A model generated the notes under the pieces. That model was not told the DNA's origin, made no database searches, and was given only the letters and a program-made list of their open reading frames with translations. This document shows positions 51,943 through 64,000 of a stretch of 64,000 bases of DNA, piece by piece. The number at the start of each line of letters is the position of its first letter. The stretch's first letter is position 1. The stretch spans positions 1 through 64,000 of the forward strand of contig OENT01000696.1 in assembly GCA_900239685.1 (NCBI GenBank). The letters run 5' to 3'. Made by a program: the position numbers and the translations under genes. This DNA comes from Rotaria macrura. Lineage: Eukaryota; Rotifera; Eurotatoria; Philodinida; Philodinidae.

Positions 51943-54900
51943 ATGCCTACCAGGGATACTGCCATCCAAACCGATAGCATTGGTGAGGACGAAGAATCAC
52001 CACCCACCATTGGACGCAAACAAAAAAAAAGATCTAAACATGGTCGTTCGAACAATATTTCTGTCGAGTAACGAACAACGTTTCATCTCATTCATATAAA
52101 TCTAGGTCGGAAAATCAGATAGTAGCATCTACTATGGTCGTACATCTGATTGTGTGTGATCTTGTAAGATCACACAGAAATCTTACAAAAGAAATCGTCA
52201 TCTCAGAAATTGGAGAAAATCCGACGCGGTAATAGGATTCTAGAAGAATTTTACAGTACGAATTTATGTGAAATTTGTGAGACGACGATTTTTTTGCACG
52301 ATCATATCCAATGTTAAAGACCTTACGTCTGATTTTGTGACCTGAGAATGTATGAAGTTTTTTTCCGATCGCAGGCCTTCTACAGATAAAGTTTCAATTG
52401 CGAACGAAGATGATATTCAAGTTGCGGCTGCCAATGATAATTTTAAGAACGATGAATTAAGCAATGAATTCGAAGAAAAGCAATTTGAAGAAGAACTTGA
52501 TGAGATCGATGAACTTCAACAAACACATGCTGATATAAGTACACCAACGGTTGCAGCTGAAATGAACAAACAGACAGGCAGTCATTCTAGACGATTGGTT
52601 TTTCTTTCCAAACTTCCGTTCGTATTTTCTTTAACGAAAATATATTATAATGTTATTCGGATCCATCGTAGGTTTTTTCGTCAATCGAAAGAACCGAAGA
52701 AGCCGAAAGCTCCTAGCTTAAAAATGCATCAAATATTTAGATTCGCTGATAAACTTGACATTTTATTAATGATTATTGGTACAATAGCCGGTGAGATTTA
52801 GTTTTATTTTAAATATCATTATGTAATCTGTTTTCTTCTAATTTGATTTTCGTTTTAGCAATAATAACTGGCGGTAAGTGAGATGAATGTCATACCAGAC
52901 ATCCGTTGATTGAATACGTTGTCTTATTGCTATAGCATTGTTCCCAGTGATGCTGTACCTCTACGAAGATGTTATCAATAGTCTAGTTGATATGGGTAAA
53001 TTACAATCGAATCTAACTAATATTAGCACTGGTATCAATGTCAGTGGCGAATGGTGATTTAATTCTTTACTTATTTGTGTATTCCTACACAATTTCATTT
53101 CTTAGTTTTGTTTTACCAAAGCATAATAACGAGACTCAATCTCCTCATGACGCTATAATGGGTATCATAAAATACTATGTCATCATCGGCTTCGGTAGTA
53201 TTATTAGCTATTGGATCGCTTGGGCATGTTGGCTACTAGCTGCGGAGAGACAAGTCCGTCGCATTCGGTTTGTAATTGCTCGTGCAGCAGAACGTACCAC
53301 TCATGTTGATCATGCTTTTAGTTTTGCTCTTTTTCGCAACATTTTACGGCAAGAGATCGGCTGGTTTGATGTGCACAATGCAGGAGAGCTCAGCAATCGT
53401 CTTATCGATGATTTAGGTAAACAAATAAATTCAAACTGTCGGTTTTGTTATTTTTCTTCAAATCATTTGATGTTTCATATTTGCAGATAAAATCAAAAAT
53501 GGAATAAAGTATCTCAATAAATTAACATTTATTAACTTTCAGTTTATTTTTTTAGCGATCAAGTGCCCGATTTCGTTTCTCTTTTGTCTCGTATGATGGG
53601 TGCACTTGTTTATGCCCTTGTAGCAGGATGGAAGTTAACGCTTGTCTTTTTGTCGATTTCACCAGTTGTGATTTTAACTTTCAATTTGACCATATTTGTA
53701 AGAGAGTTCGATATTCAAAACAACATTAACTCATCTTGGAAGGGAATCTCATTTCAGGTGATTGTCAAATACACAATAAAGGAGGTTAAAGCTTTTGCAG
53801 CAGCATCATCGATTGCTCAAGAGGTATTCCAGAACATTCGAACAGTTACGGCATTTCATGGTCAAGCTAAAGAAGAAGAAAGGTAAATGATAATGATCGT
53901 TTGTTAATATTTGCGTAAATTTTCATATGATTCAGATTCGCAAAGAATTTAGTCAAGGCGAAAAACATTGGCCTTAAAAAAGGAATGTATATTGGAATTA
54001 GTCAATGTTTGGCACAGATTTTCACATTTTTGGCATTTACCATTACATTTTGGTATGGAACTGTAACTTTTCCCTCCAATCTCGACATGACATTATTCCA
54101 AAATATTTTCAGGTACGGTCCTGAACTTGTTCGGACTGAGTGTACAACATATACAGCTGGTGTAGTCATTGTGGTAAATAAATTGGATGAGCCACTCTAT
54201 TGTTTATAGTCACATTTTATAATCTCCATATTACAGGTATTCATTGCATGTATGGTATGTTGTGTTCTAGACGTCTTAGAATACACTCGCACCGATTAAT
54301 CTTGATATTCATTAGGTTGCAACATTCAGCACTGCACAATTCATTCCGAATTTTCAAAGTTTTGCCGAAGCATTGGGAAGTGGTAGTTATGTGTTCGACA
54401 TAATTGATCGAGTAAGCGTAACATCATTTATCTAGAATTCTATCAAGCATCTCGTCGTTATTTGTATTAGCAAACAAAGATTGATGGAATAGGTGACGAA
54501 GGTGATAAGCCGGAAAACATAATTGGTGATCTAATATTCGAAAATGTCTCTTTCACTTTTCCTGCACGTCAGGAAACACCCGTAAAATATTCTTTTTTTC
54601 TTCTTCGCATCTCGTGTATGATTCGTGATTATCTATTCTATAGATTCTCAACAATTTATCACTCACAATTTCATCGGGCACAACGGTGGCTCTAGTTGGT
54701 GCCTCAGGATGTGGAAGTTAGTTGACTCTCTCTTTTTGTCTGTTGTTGTTATCAAGATCATTTTTGACTGCAATAGAAAGTACAACTATTCAATTGATTC
54801 AACGTTTTTATGATCCAGATGAAGGACGTATTCTATTAGATGGAAAAGACCTTAAAACATTGAACGTTGCATGGCTCCGTGCACACATTGGAATAGTTAG

Positions 54901-57900
54901 CCAGGAGCCTGTTCTTTTTACTGGATCAATTGAAGAGAATATTCGTTTCGGTAATCCAGATGCCACTGATGAAGAAGTTCAAGCTGCTGCTGAGCTGGCA
55001 AATGCACACGAGTTTATCATGGCACTACCAGAAGTATGTTTTCCTACTCTTCGAATAATTGCGTTTTTCGTTTATTAATATCTTATACATACTATCTAAA
55101 TACAGAACTATAAGACGACATCAGGCGATAAATTAAGTGGCGGTCAAAAGCAACGAGGTAAAAAGGAAGTACGCTTATTGATTGAATAAAAGTTTCGCCG
55201 TTCTTTACAGTGGCTATTGCTCGCGCATTGGTTTCTAATCCGAAGATTCTTCTCTTGGATGAAGCAACAAGTGCACTTGGTTTGTTTTGTTTTTCTTGAT
55301 TAAAATCACCCATAAAAAAAAGAATTCTTTAATTTACAAAAGATAATACGAGTGAACGTGTTGTACAAGATGCATTAGACAAGGCAAAAGCGGGTCGAAC
55401 AACCATTGTCATTGCTCATCGTTTAAGTACAATACGCAATGCTGACATGATTATTGGATTTGACCGTGGACAAGTTGTTGAATACGGATCACATGATGAA
55501 TTAATGAACTACAAAGGTCTGTATTATGCTTTGGTAACAGCCCAAAGTGAAAAAGAAAAAGAAAAAGCGACCGAAGCAGACAGTGATAAAGAAGATGATG
55601 AAATAGAGCAAGAATTCGTTCGACAAAAATCAAGTAAGTAGTCCTTTGTTTAGGATTGTTAGGAAGCCCATAAGATTGTTGATTTTAGCAAATAGCAAAT
55701 ATTCAAAACAATCGAGCGTGTCATATGATGTATCAGATATGAGTGATGATGAGGATGATGGGACAACAGGTGATGGTGCTGCCAAAAAGAAACGAAAGTG
55801 TTTTCGCACTCCGTTTATATGGAAAATTATGAAACTAAATGCTCCAGAATGGCTTTGGATAATTCTGGGTGCAGTTTTTTCTCTCGTATTCGGTGCTATC
55901 CAACCCATTTTCGCTCTACTTTTTGCTAATATATATGGTTTGTTTGGTGAACCAGATCTCAACAAGCAAAAGCATTTAACAAGTGTTTACGCAGGGATCA
56001 TTTTTGCTGTTGGTTTTGTTGGAGGAATAGCACAATTTTTGAGTAATCTTGGATTTGCTAAATCGGGTGAAGAATTGACCATGCGTATGCGAAAATTGAC
56101 ATTTTCTGCTATCATCCGACAAGAAATGGGCTACTTCGATTACGAGGTTAATTCAGTCGGTGCTCTTGTAACTCGTCTATCATCTGATGCAGCTGCTCTG
56201 AAAGTAAGAATCATCAATGACATCATCCCTCAAAATCAATTCATATGGTTGAATCCCAACTGTCTGTTTTAATTAGAATTCGATGAGGCATCCATAACAA
56301 GGAAAACTCTCCGGGTATTTTTGATCCTTCTCACTGCATGTAATAAATCCCTGTCGACTCCTTCACTCAAAAAAAAACATCAAAAGGCTGATGATGCGTA
56401 AGAAAATTGATTGAAACTTGAATATATTTAGTTTTTTTCCATTCTGCTCAGATTTCGAGTCCTCGGTACCCATCGAAAGTGGAGCCCTTGGACACCTTTT
56501 CAAATAAAAGACTGATTTCGATTCGTCGGTCACTTTTCGCCTAAATCAAAGACAGAAGGCTCATCGAAAAAATAGTTTCTATTATTCATAAAAATTTCTA
56601 GTAGTCAAAGTTTATCGACATAAGGACTTATCGGACATGTTTCCCTATCGCATATTCATCGTTGACTGCTCGGAACTATTTCGCGCACTCGGGATATAAA
56701 CCATGATACGGAATTATCTAAGAAAGAAAACCTATTTAGAATGTATGGATTCGAATGATAGTTTTTCTTTTGATTATTAAAAATATTTTTGAGACTGTTT
56801 TCATAGAGTCTTTATTTTTATTACATCATCATAGGATAGAATTCATGTTGTGTTAGGTTCTTCGGTATAGGATCATATTTTCAAAGCAATCTATGTCAGC
56901 TCTAGTCAAAAGCTATGAAACGAATAGATATTTATGTCTGAGATAAAGGTAATTACGATAGCCTATTTACATTTGAACTCTTCAAAAATTCGTAGTTCTT
57001 GAAATTGAGTATGCATGTGATTCCTCGTTAGCGGTGAGCCAACCGATAAGATCATTCTAAAAGATTGGATTCATATTTTCTTTCTCAACGTCATGGGAAT
57101 AGTTGAAGATTATATTTGAAGTAAAAATCCATTGATATTACTTACTCTCTGATTGCTATATTTCGATTATTACGGGTTTTTGTATATTCTTATTAATAAA
57201 CAATTTCAAAACTTTCAGATAAATCTTTTTTTAAAATAAGAAGGTCTATAAAATGGAGCATTGTCTGTTTTAATCATCAATTATAGGAATAGAAAACACA
57301 GGATTTTTTTGAAAAAAAAACTTAGTAAAAATATTTTAAAAGAAAATTTTCAAGTATGTGTATTTCATGATTGTAAGTAGCTGTATTAAAGATGTGTTCT
57401 ACACATTCCTGGTAATCTTAAGTGTATATGTTGGAATCTTCTCGTGTACCCACTACTTGATAAGTTGCGACGGCTCGAAAACTTGCTTCTAATAAAAACC
57501 ATATTTTTAGAAAGCTGTACAGAATTTTGCGTGCCCCGAATATCGATCATTCGACGCTCTACTAATCTCACTTATCAAAACCCATAAAAATTCAATAGAG
57601 AGAGAAACGTCGAGGACATTTTATTTAAAAATTGATTTCTTGAAATAGCCATCGAAGGATAGTCTCGGAGATTGACAGCAGTAGCAAAACATCTAAATCT
57701 CGCCAATCAGAAAACAGTACTCTAAAAAATTGATCTAATATTCTGATGTTCCTCGGTAGTTTAAATCGACGCGCCGAAACACTCATCAGTGGACCGCTTT
57801 GACAGTTTACACTGTTGTCTTCTAAAGTTATTGACAGAGAGACGTAACTTTCATATACATATTTTTTCTAAAAGTTCCAATAGTGAGAATCTTCGATTGT

Positions 57901-60112
57901 CAAAGTTAGTGTCACACATGCTGAGTCGTTTCATTTATTGTATACTATCATCATATGACTATTACAAATCTAAATTCTTAAGATCACCACTATGTACTGA
58001 TAGGATTAGTCGGTCTTCTTTAGAGTTTTAGGTGAACAAAATACATACAACTTTTACCATTAATCGTAGGCTATATTCAAGTCTATTCTTTGCAGAAGTT
58101 CCCTCTCGACGTACCAAAAGCAAATGTTCTCGAACTTAGTCAACAAAATGATCATGCGATCGATAAAAAATGTAAATAAATGTGGTGGCAAACACAGAGT
58201 CGTAAAGGTTTTACATTATAAATACGTTTTACGGTGTACCACATAGAGATTGTCTAGACTCCAGGACAAGAAGTCAAAACAAATCTCACATCGTCATCTT
58301 TATTTTCATGATAGTTCGTGAATAAAAATTTCTAGGGCATGACCGGTGTTCGTATTGGTATTATACTTCAAGCGATAAGTGCAATGGTCACTGCACTTGC
58401 AATTTCATTTGCGTCTGGCTGGAAATTAACATTGATCGTGCTCTGTTTTGTTCCATTATTAATGTTTTCTGGTAAGATACAAGGACAAAAACAAAGTGGA
58501 GGCGGCCAATCAAAGAATCAAGGTTCATTCAGTGAGCAAGGAGGACAAGTAGATGAAATCAATACAATTACTTCATCATTGCTGACTGTTATGACTTTTT
58601 TTACTAGCATGCCACACAAGCTATAGAACAGATTCGAACCGTCGTCGCTCTTCATCAAGAAAAATATTTCATCAATCTTTACGAGGATGCATTCAATAAA
58701 GAGTTTAAGTAAACAAGTTTTTAAAATTTTATCCCTATTCAAGTCGCTCTGTACATGTTTGTCTTATGTAGCCAGAAAAAATATCGTTTGCATCTCATTG
58801 CATTAGGTGCTGCAATAGCAAATTCCATCATGTATTTTCTGCATAGTGCTACTTTTTCATTCGGTAGTAAACTTGTTCAAGATGGAGAGATGGAGTTTTC
58901 AAACGTGTTCAGGTACAATATGTTTATCATGTAGTTGAGGTTATGTATGCAAGTTATTTATTAGAGTATTTGCTGTCATTACTTTTGCTATGATGACTGT
59001 GGGTCGTTCTATGGCGATGATCCCAGGCTATTCAAAAGCTAAACTAGCAGCTTTACGAATTCTGCGACTTAACAAACGACAATCCGAAATCAATCCTCAT
59101 GATGAATCCGGCATCATTTTAGTAAATCAGAATTTATTTCCAGAATGTACTTCTAACAGTAATTCATCGATCTTTGATTTTTAGGAAGAAGTTGTAGGCA
59201 ATATTGAATTTCATGAAGTTCATTTTCGATATCCAACTCGGCCAACACTCCGTATTCTGAAAAGTTTCTCATTAGATTGTTCAAGTGGTAGTACAACAGC
59301 ACTTGTTGGTCCATCGGGGAGTGGGAAATCGACAACGATTGGGTTATTAGAACGTTTCTATGACCCATTGAAAGGCAAGGTTTTACTTGATGGACATGAT
59401 ATAAAAGTTCTCAATATTCGATGGCTTCGATCAATCATGGGTCTTGTTCAACAGGAACCAGCCCTTTTTAATCTTTCTATTCATGATAATATTGCTTATG
59501 GTGATAATAGTCGTGAAGTAGCACAAGATGAAATTGAAGCAGCTGCACGAATGGCAAATATTCATGAGTTGATTACTTCATTGCCTCAAGTTGCTTTTTC
59601 TATGAATTGCTCTACATTTCTTTCAATCTTTTGATATTCTAGGGCTATGAAACATCGTGTGGAGTGAAAGGTAGTCAGCTGTCAGGCGGTCAAAAGCAGC
59701 GAAGTGAATATTATGATGGCTTGAAATACTTTTTTTTTGACAATGAATCTATAATGTTTTAGTTGCCATCGCTCGAGCATTAGTGCGTTCGCCGAAAATT
59801 CTTCTTCTCGACGAAGCAACATCAGCATTAGATAATAAAAGTGAAAAAGTCGTCCAAGCAACGTTAGATAAAGCAAGATCGGGTCGAACGTGTTTGAGCA
59901 TTGCACATCGTCTTTCAACAATTCGAAATTCAGAAAAGATTGCTGTTGTTGATCTAGGCAGAATGAAAGAAGAAGTAAATCTGAATTTTCTGAAACTAGT
60001 ATTAATGACATCAACAACGGTTTATTTATATTTGTAGGGTACACATGATGAACTCGTAGAATTGAATGGAATTTATGCAAAATTAGTAGCAGCACAAAAA
60101 CGATCAACTTAG
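51943..60112 (+). CDS. ABCB1-like: ABCB-type (P-glycoprotein-like) full ABC transporter, 1432 aa
   Basis: Twenty-seven exons: 51943-52067, 52375-52790, 52859-52873, 52936-53053, 53106-53416, 53487-53508, 53556-53697, 53758-53882, 53936-54052, 54113-54173, 54237-54254, 54316-54411, 54471-54581, 54644-54716, 54777-55033, 55106-55157, 55211-55279, 55343-55633, 55689-56203, 58336-58548, 58608-58708, 58772-58912, 58965-59121, 59185-59589, 59643-59703, 59763-59974, 60038-60112. The order is TMD-NBD-TMD-NBD. NBD1: Walker A GASGCGKST (split by the 54717-54776 intron), signature LSGGQKQR, Walker [13 protein letters not shown]-loop IAHRLST. NBD2: [35 protein letters not shown]. Both ATP sites look complete. 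It exports hydrophobic compounds or lipids across a membrane. Odd points: an acidic N-terminal extension of about 130 residues, micro-exons of 15, 18 and 22 nt, and a Gly/Gln/Ser-rich stretch (58471-58548) in TMD2. AATAAA at 60226-60231 may end the transcript. Confidence 0.94.
52102..52346. repeat. Inverted-repeat element, copy 2 of the family (fills ABCB intron 1)
   Basis: Starts CTAGGTCGGAAAATCAGATA and ends TCTGATTTTGTGACCTGAG. ATCGTCATCTCAGAAATT and TGAGACGACGATTT form inner inverted pairs. Its reverse complement aligns along most of the 40840-41130 element. It occupies about 245 of the 307 bp of intron 52068-52374. Confidence 0.75.
56204..58335. other. 2.1 kb intron of the ABCB gene
   Basis: Interrupts TMD2 between the exons ending in DAAALK and beginning GMTGVRIG. 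No exon, domesticated ORF or clear repeat was recognised inside it; its small ORFs have no family resemblance. Confidence 0.5.
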
Positions 60113-61344
60113 TTAAAGAACATAATTCAAACAGAAAATAATATTTTTCGACTGACGGACAGTGTTCATAAACAATTGATAAAGGACCTGTGATAAAACG
60201 CTCCTCATCTATTCTATATATCTTCAATAAATTGTTAGAGTGTATCATAAATTTCAAATTTAAGTCTTCTAAAGATCCATAAATTTTCACATCATATCAT
60301 TACTAATTAACTGAACATTTTCATACATTAATAATTTATTTGCATTTTTCTATGCCTTATAGGTTTTTGGTGAAGAATTTTTTCTTTCCAAAAGCTTGAC
60401 ATTGAATCATGCTGATCTGTCAACGAGTATTGCTCTAGCTATTGTTTTACATGTTGATTCTCCAAGTGTTTGATTTGAAAAACATGATTGAACTCAGATT
60501 GATATTGAACTGATGAGTCGAGACTTGTTCGATTAATTAAATGATTTTATCATTACTGTGACGTGATTACATGTCAGTTTACATTCAAGCAATTTATTTC
60601 AAATGAAATTCAAGAAAATCAAAAGTATTGTTTTATTGGCACTACCATCATAGATTTCTCTCAGAGTGATTCTCCATTTGAGCATTATGAGAATAATTAT
60701 GATGAAAAATAAAATAGACCTTCTTCTGCTTTATTTTCCGATATTCTTGATTTCCGTTCATGTTTTCTTGGTTCGACTACTGCGACTATTATTCAGCTAG
60801 AAAATCGTTATGATTATCAAAGAATGCGTAGATAAGCAGAGCAATCCATTCCATTGTGATGATAGAGATGTGAATGTCGCGTTAGGCGTGCGTCCATGTG
60901 TATCGTTATAGACGATTGTATTTCATTTATTCTCATACTCTCAACCTGTAGTGATCAGTAAAATTTCTCTTATCTACATCTCATTGGTCATGGTTCAATA
61001 TTTTACTAATCGAAGTTTTCTGGAACAATCATTATTCATATAGTATTCACTTTTCTTCTTAGCATCATAGTTCGATTTCAACGGAACAAGGACATAGTTG
61101 GTATAAATTGAGGCGAAATAAAAGTGACCAAATAAGCAGTCACTATCTACAAAATAGGGTTTAGCATCGGATTTTTAACCTAATCAATCTATCATATTCA
61201 TCAATCAATCTTATCTGTATATGGACATTCACTAACACTTTTTAAATATATGATTTTTACAATATGAGCCACCAGTCTGTGACGATCACAGAGTAATAAA
61301 TAGAATGCAACATTTTCAACGTTGTCCTATTCTGTTGAAAGATT

Positions 61345-61835
61345 TTGGTGAAAAAAACCACGGGGGAAATGGCGGATTTTTGGGATTGCCAATCCCAAAA
61401 AAATCCCGAAAATCCGAACGCAATCCCAAAATTCGCCAGCAATGTTCTCTTGTAAATGAAGGAATTTCGAGCTGAAATTTTTGTCATATGTAGTTCTCGT
61501 GGTTCTTAAAATATCCTGAAAGTTTCAATGTAAACGAATGTTTCCTTCTTAAGATAATCAACTCTCAAGAAAAAAGGATTTTCTGACAGTGCTGTGAAAT
61601 ATGAATATTGCTTGCAATCGCACGATCTTCAGGAGAAGACATCGGTTTACACTAAAACTTTTAGAATATTCTAAGAACTACAAGACCTACATATGATAAA
61701 AATTTCAGCTCGAAATTCCTTTATTTTCAAGAGCATATTGCCAGTGGATTTTGGGATTTTCAAAATCCAAAGATCCAAAAGTCTCGATAAAATCCGGAAT
61801 TCGCCTTTTCCACCTTGGAAAAAACAGTATTTTCA
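61345..61835. repeat. Foldback element, arms about 200 bp
   Basis: GGAATTTCGAGCTGAAATTTTTGTCATATGTAG near 61461 is inverted at CTACATATGATAAAAATTTCAGCTCGAAATTCC near 61687. Outer parts share runs of ATTTTGGGATT and AATCCCAAAA words. Both arms are diverged by roughly 15-20 percent by eye. Confidence 0.75.
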
Positions 61836-62927
61836 ACGATCGATGTATTTTTGGTTTTCTCTAATATTCACATCATAGTAATTCGGATATTAGCTTTGAC
61901 GTGAGAAAGCCAATTTCTTGTCAATGTACAGTCGAAAATTGAGAATTGGCTCGATTAATTGTGTGAAATAAAAGTCTTTTCATACGATGTAATCATCAGA
62001 AAAGCAAAGTCCTATTTGAAATATTCAGGTGGTAGTGATACATGTTTTAAATAGATTCGATGTATGTGCAGATATTTCTGCGAAAAGAAAATTAATTATT
62101 GAAGAAGCATGTGTATAAAGGAATTATACTCAAAAGACTCATTAAAAAATCGATCAAAGATGAAGTAAAACATGTGCCAGCAACATAGTACTTGTTTTGT
62201 ATCAGATAAGGATGTAAGCAAATTAGTAGAATATATTATGGCAAGTTACTTCTTTTCGCTTTCACCTCTTCTGCATATAGCCAAATAATAACAAAAGTGA
62301 AAACAAATAGTTCTAAAAAACAACATTAGAAGAATTTATTGTTTACATTGGGTCGAATAAATTGAGAGCTAGGCGGCGTACTTCAACTAGACAAATACGT
62401 TAGATTACAAAGAAAGTCAAATTAACTAGGAGAAATTCAAAGTATTTGAAGTTATTCGAAATATATTAGATTATAAACGTCAAATTACAACATTATACTT
62501 CGATAAAAATTAGATTGTAGACTCACTAAGTCGAAGTATCTTGGAGATCTTTAAACTGATGCAATTCTCTGATATAAATCAACATTATTAAGGTAGTTCA
62601 GAGCAGTTAATACTGCAAACATAGCTGAAACGATCCCAAAACAGTTTAAAATAATTCAGAGTACGATAGAGTGCGTCGAAGTAAGCTTTAACTACCATCA
62701 AGTAGATTGATTTACTTTCAAGTCCATAATTTCGTCGTTTCCTATCTGGAGTAAACAATAAGAGTTTACTGATATGTAACTTATAATTGATACAACCATA
62801 CTGTTAAACAATAAGACTAGACAGAATACCAACGTACGGGTTACATGATAATTAGTTTTTAGCACAAACAAATTAGCAAATAAAAATCATATGCAATCAT
62901 AAATATGTACGAATATAAATATATATA

Positions 62928-63617
62928 CAGTGTGTAACATAATTATTCGGACAAGTATTATTTTTATTCTTTCTTTCCGTTTCCCTGAAAGCTAGAAAGA
63001 CTTTAAAAATGATTCTAGCAGCGTAAATTGTTTCCCACAAGTATAGAAGCGAATAAAAATTATATTCGGATTTCTAACGATGGAGTCTCCAGAAAACCAA
63101 ATCCCTAAATTTTCTAAAAACTCAAACGTACAAATATAACTTTGTTTAGATTACACAGAAGGATAGAGAGAACAGTCCTCTACAGAACGACATGTCTCTG
63201 AGGTCTCTTTGACCTTTTTCGGTTGAGATACAGCACCTAAATATTACACGGAAAATGGTTTTTCCTTACAGAATGATAGAAAAACGACTATTGGGTCTTT
63301 CGTAGGGTTGCTCTCACTTAGCTGAAAAATGTTGCAGACACCTCGAAGACATCTCATTTTGTAGAGAACTGTTTGCTCTATCCTTCTATGTAATCTTAAC
63401 AAAGTTATATTTGTAAGTTCGAGTTTCAGAAAATTTAGGGTTTTAGTTTTCTGGAGCCCCCTTTGTTAGAAATCCGATTATAATATTTATTCCCTTCTAT
63501 TCTTGTCGGAAACAATTTTCTCTGCTTGAATTTATTTTTTAGATTCTTTCTAGGTTTTAGGGAAACGGGAAGAAAGAATGAAAATAACACTGGTCCGAAT
63601 AATTATTTTACACACTG
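62928..63617. mobile_element. 690-bp Tc1/mariner-like non-autonomous element with about 300-bp inverted repeats
   Basis: Ends CAGTGTGTAACATAATTATT and the inverse AATAATTATTTTACACACTG, flanked by TA on both sides (62926-62927, 63618-63619). The arms continue as inverted repeats for about 300 bp with moderate divergence, leaving a short centre. No transposase frame is present, so it would need a transposase in trans. Confidence 0.85.
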
Positions 63618-64000
63618 TATATATTTTTGAGGAGCTCTCAATATAATCTTGCAGTAAAGCTGCTATTTAAGTGCTTAAAGATAGATCAATGAACTCCATG
63701 ACTGTGAATTCAAATAAAACAAATATGTTGCAGGAAAATCTTAATTCATCATCATTGTCAGATAGAACGCTATGAACTCTAAAGTTCTCACTTGTATAAA
63801 TACGTAATACCTTTTCTTTTGTAACTCGACGACTCCTGTGAATCATTAGGAGAGAAAGCTTCACAAACAATCTGATTATGAAGTACTCTTAGTCAACTTT
63901 TAGTATCTGAAAATACGATTATCTCGATTGTCATACACGCTGGACAAATAATCTTGTTTAAGTGTAACTGTTGGATGTTCCTACTTTGACTTTAACTTGA

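Larger units (their letters stand above)
60113..64000. other. Gene-free 3' interval
   Basis: No exon chain was found on either strand. It contains the ABCB 3' flank, the inverted-repeat element near 61.6 kb and the long-TIR element at 62.9-63.6 kb. Short ORFs at 61257-61487 and 61693-61878 are the two arms of the first of these and not genes. Confidence 0.55.

Noticed and set aside
61257..61878. Two short ORFs sharing the words KISARNSF
   Set aside because: They are the two inverted arms of one foldback element and not related genes.

Overview
The window looks like a bdelloid rotifer nuclear contig. It is AT-rich, its genes are intron-dense with mostly 50-80 bp GT-AG introns, and it places ordinary animal genes (DZIP1, SID1-type, plexin-domain and ABCB proteins) beside a spliced non-ribosomal peptide synthetase (NRPS) of bacterial architecture. 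Bdelloids are known for horizontally acquired NRPS genes. The organism is inferred from gene content only; no rRNA or mitochondrial marker is present.

Layout: (1) <1-10022, plus strand: the 3' part of a Pls/PosA-like NRPS (condensation, adenylation, carrier domains, then membrane helices alternating with three hexapeptide beta-helix segments). Its adenylation domain is split by a 4.5 kb repeat-filled intron. (2) 10023-18528: no gene, but a dense set of inverted repeats, a 22-bp tandem array, a tRNA-like sequence and a 21-bp minisatellite. (3) 18.5-22.45 kb, minus: a small coiled-coil gene. (4) 22580-27661, minus: a WD40-repeat gene. (5) 28614-35064, minus: DZIP1-like basal body/ciliogenesis gene. 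(6) 35454-42511, plus: SID1/SIDT transmembrane gene, head-to-head with DZIP1. (7) 42654-43130, minus: a short EF-hand gene resembling EFCAB2/DRC8. (8) 43582-50579, plus: plexin-domain-containing (PLXDC/TEM7-like) receptor. (9) 51943-60112, plus: full-length ABCB (P-glycoprotein-type) transporter with 27 exons. (10) 60113-64000: no gene, two large inverted-repeat elements.

Exon structures were read by hand by joining GT-AG boundaries that keep the reading frame and family similarity. Total coding lengths are exact multiples of three for the NRPS part (1768 aa), WD40 (906 aa), DZIP1 (863 aa), SIDT (782 aa), PLXDC (643 aa) and ABCB (1432 aa). The coiled-coil gene closes only if one base of an A8 run is ignored. 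Several of the long introns contain a miniature inverted-repeat element, and two introns of different genes carry copies of the same one, so the long introns appear to grow at least partly by MITE insertion.

Functionally the host genes do not form one pathway. DZIP1 and the DRC8-like protein are ciliary, and the WD40 and coiled-coil proteins could be; SIDT and ABCB are membrane transport proteins; the NRPS is a self-contained secondary-metabolite gene whose 5' modules lie outside the window.
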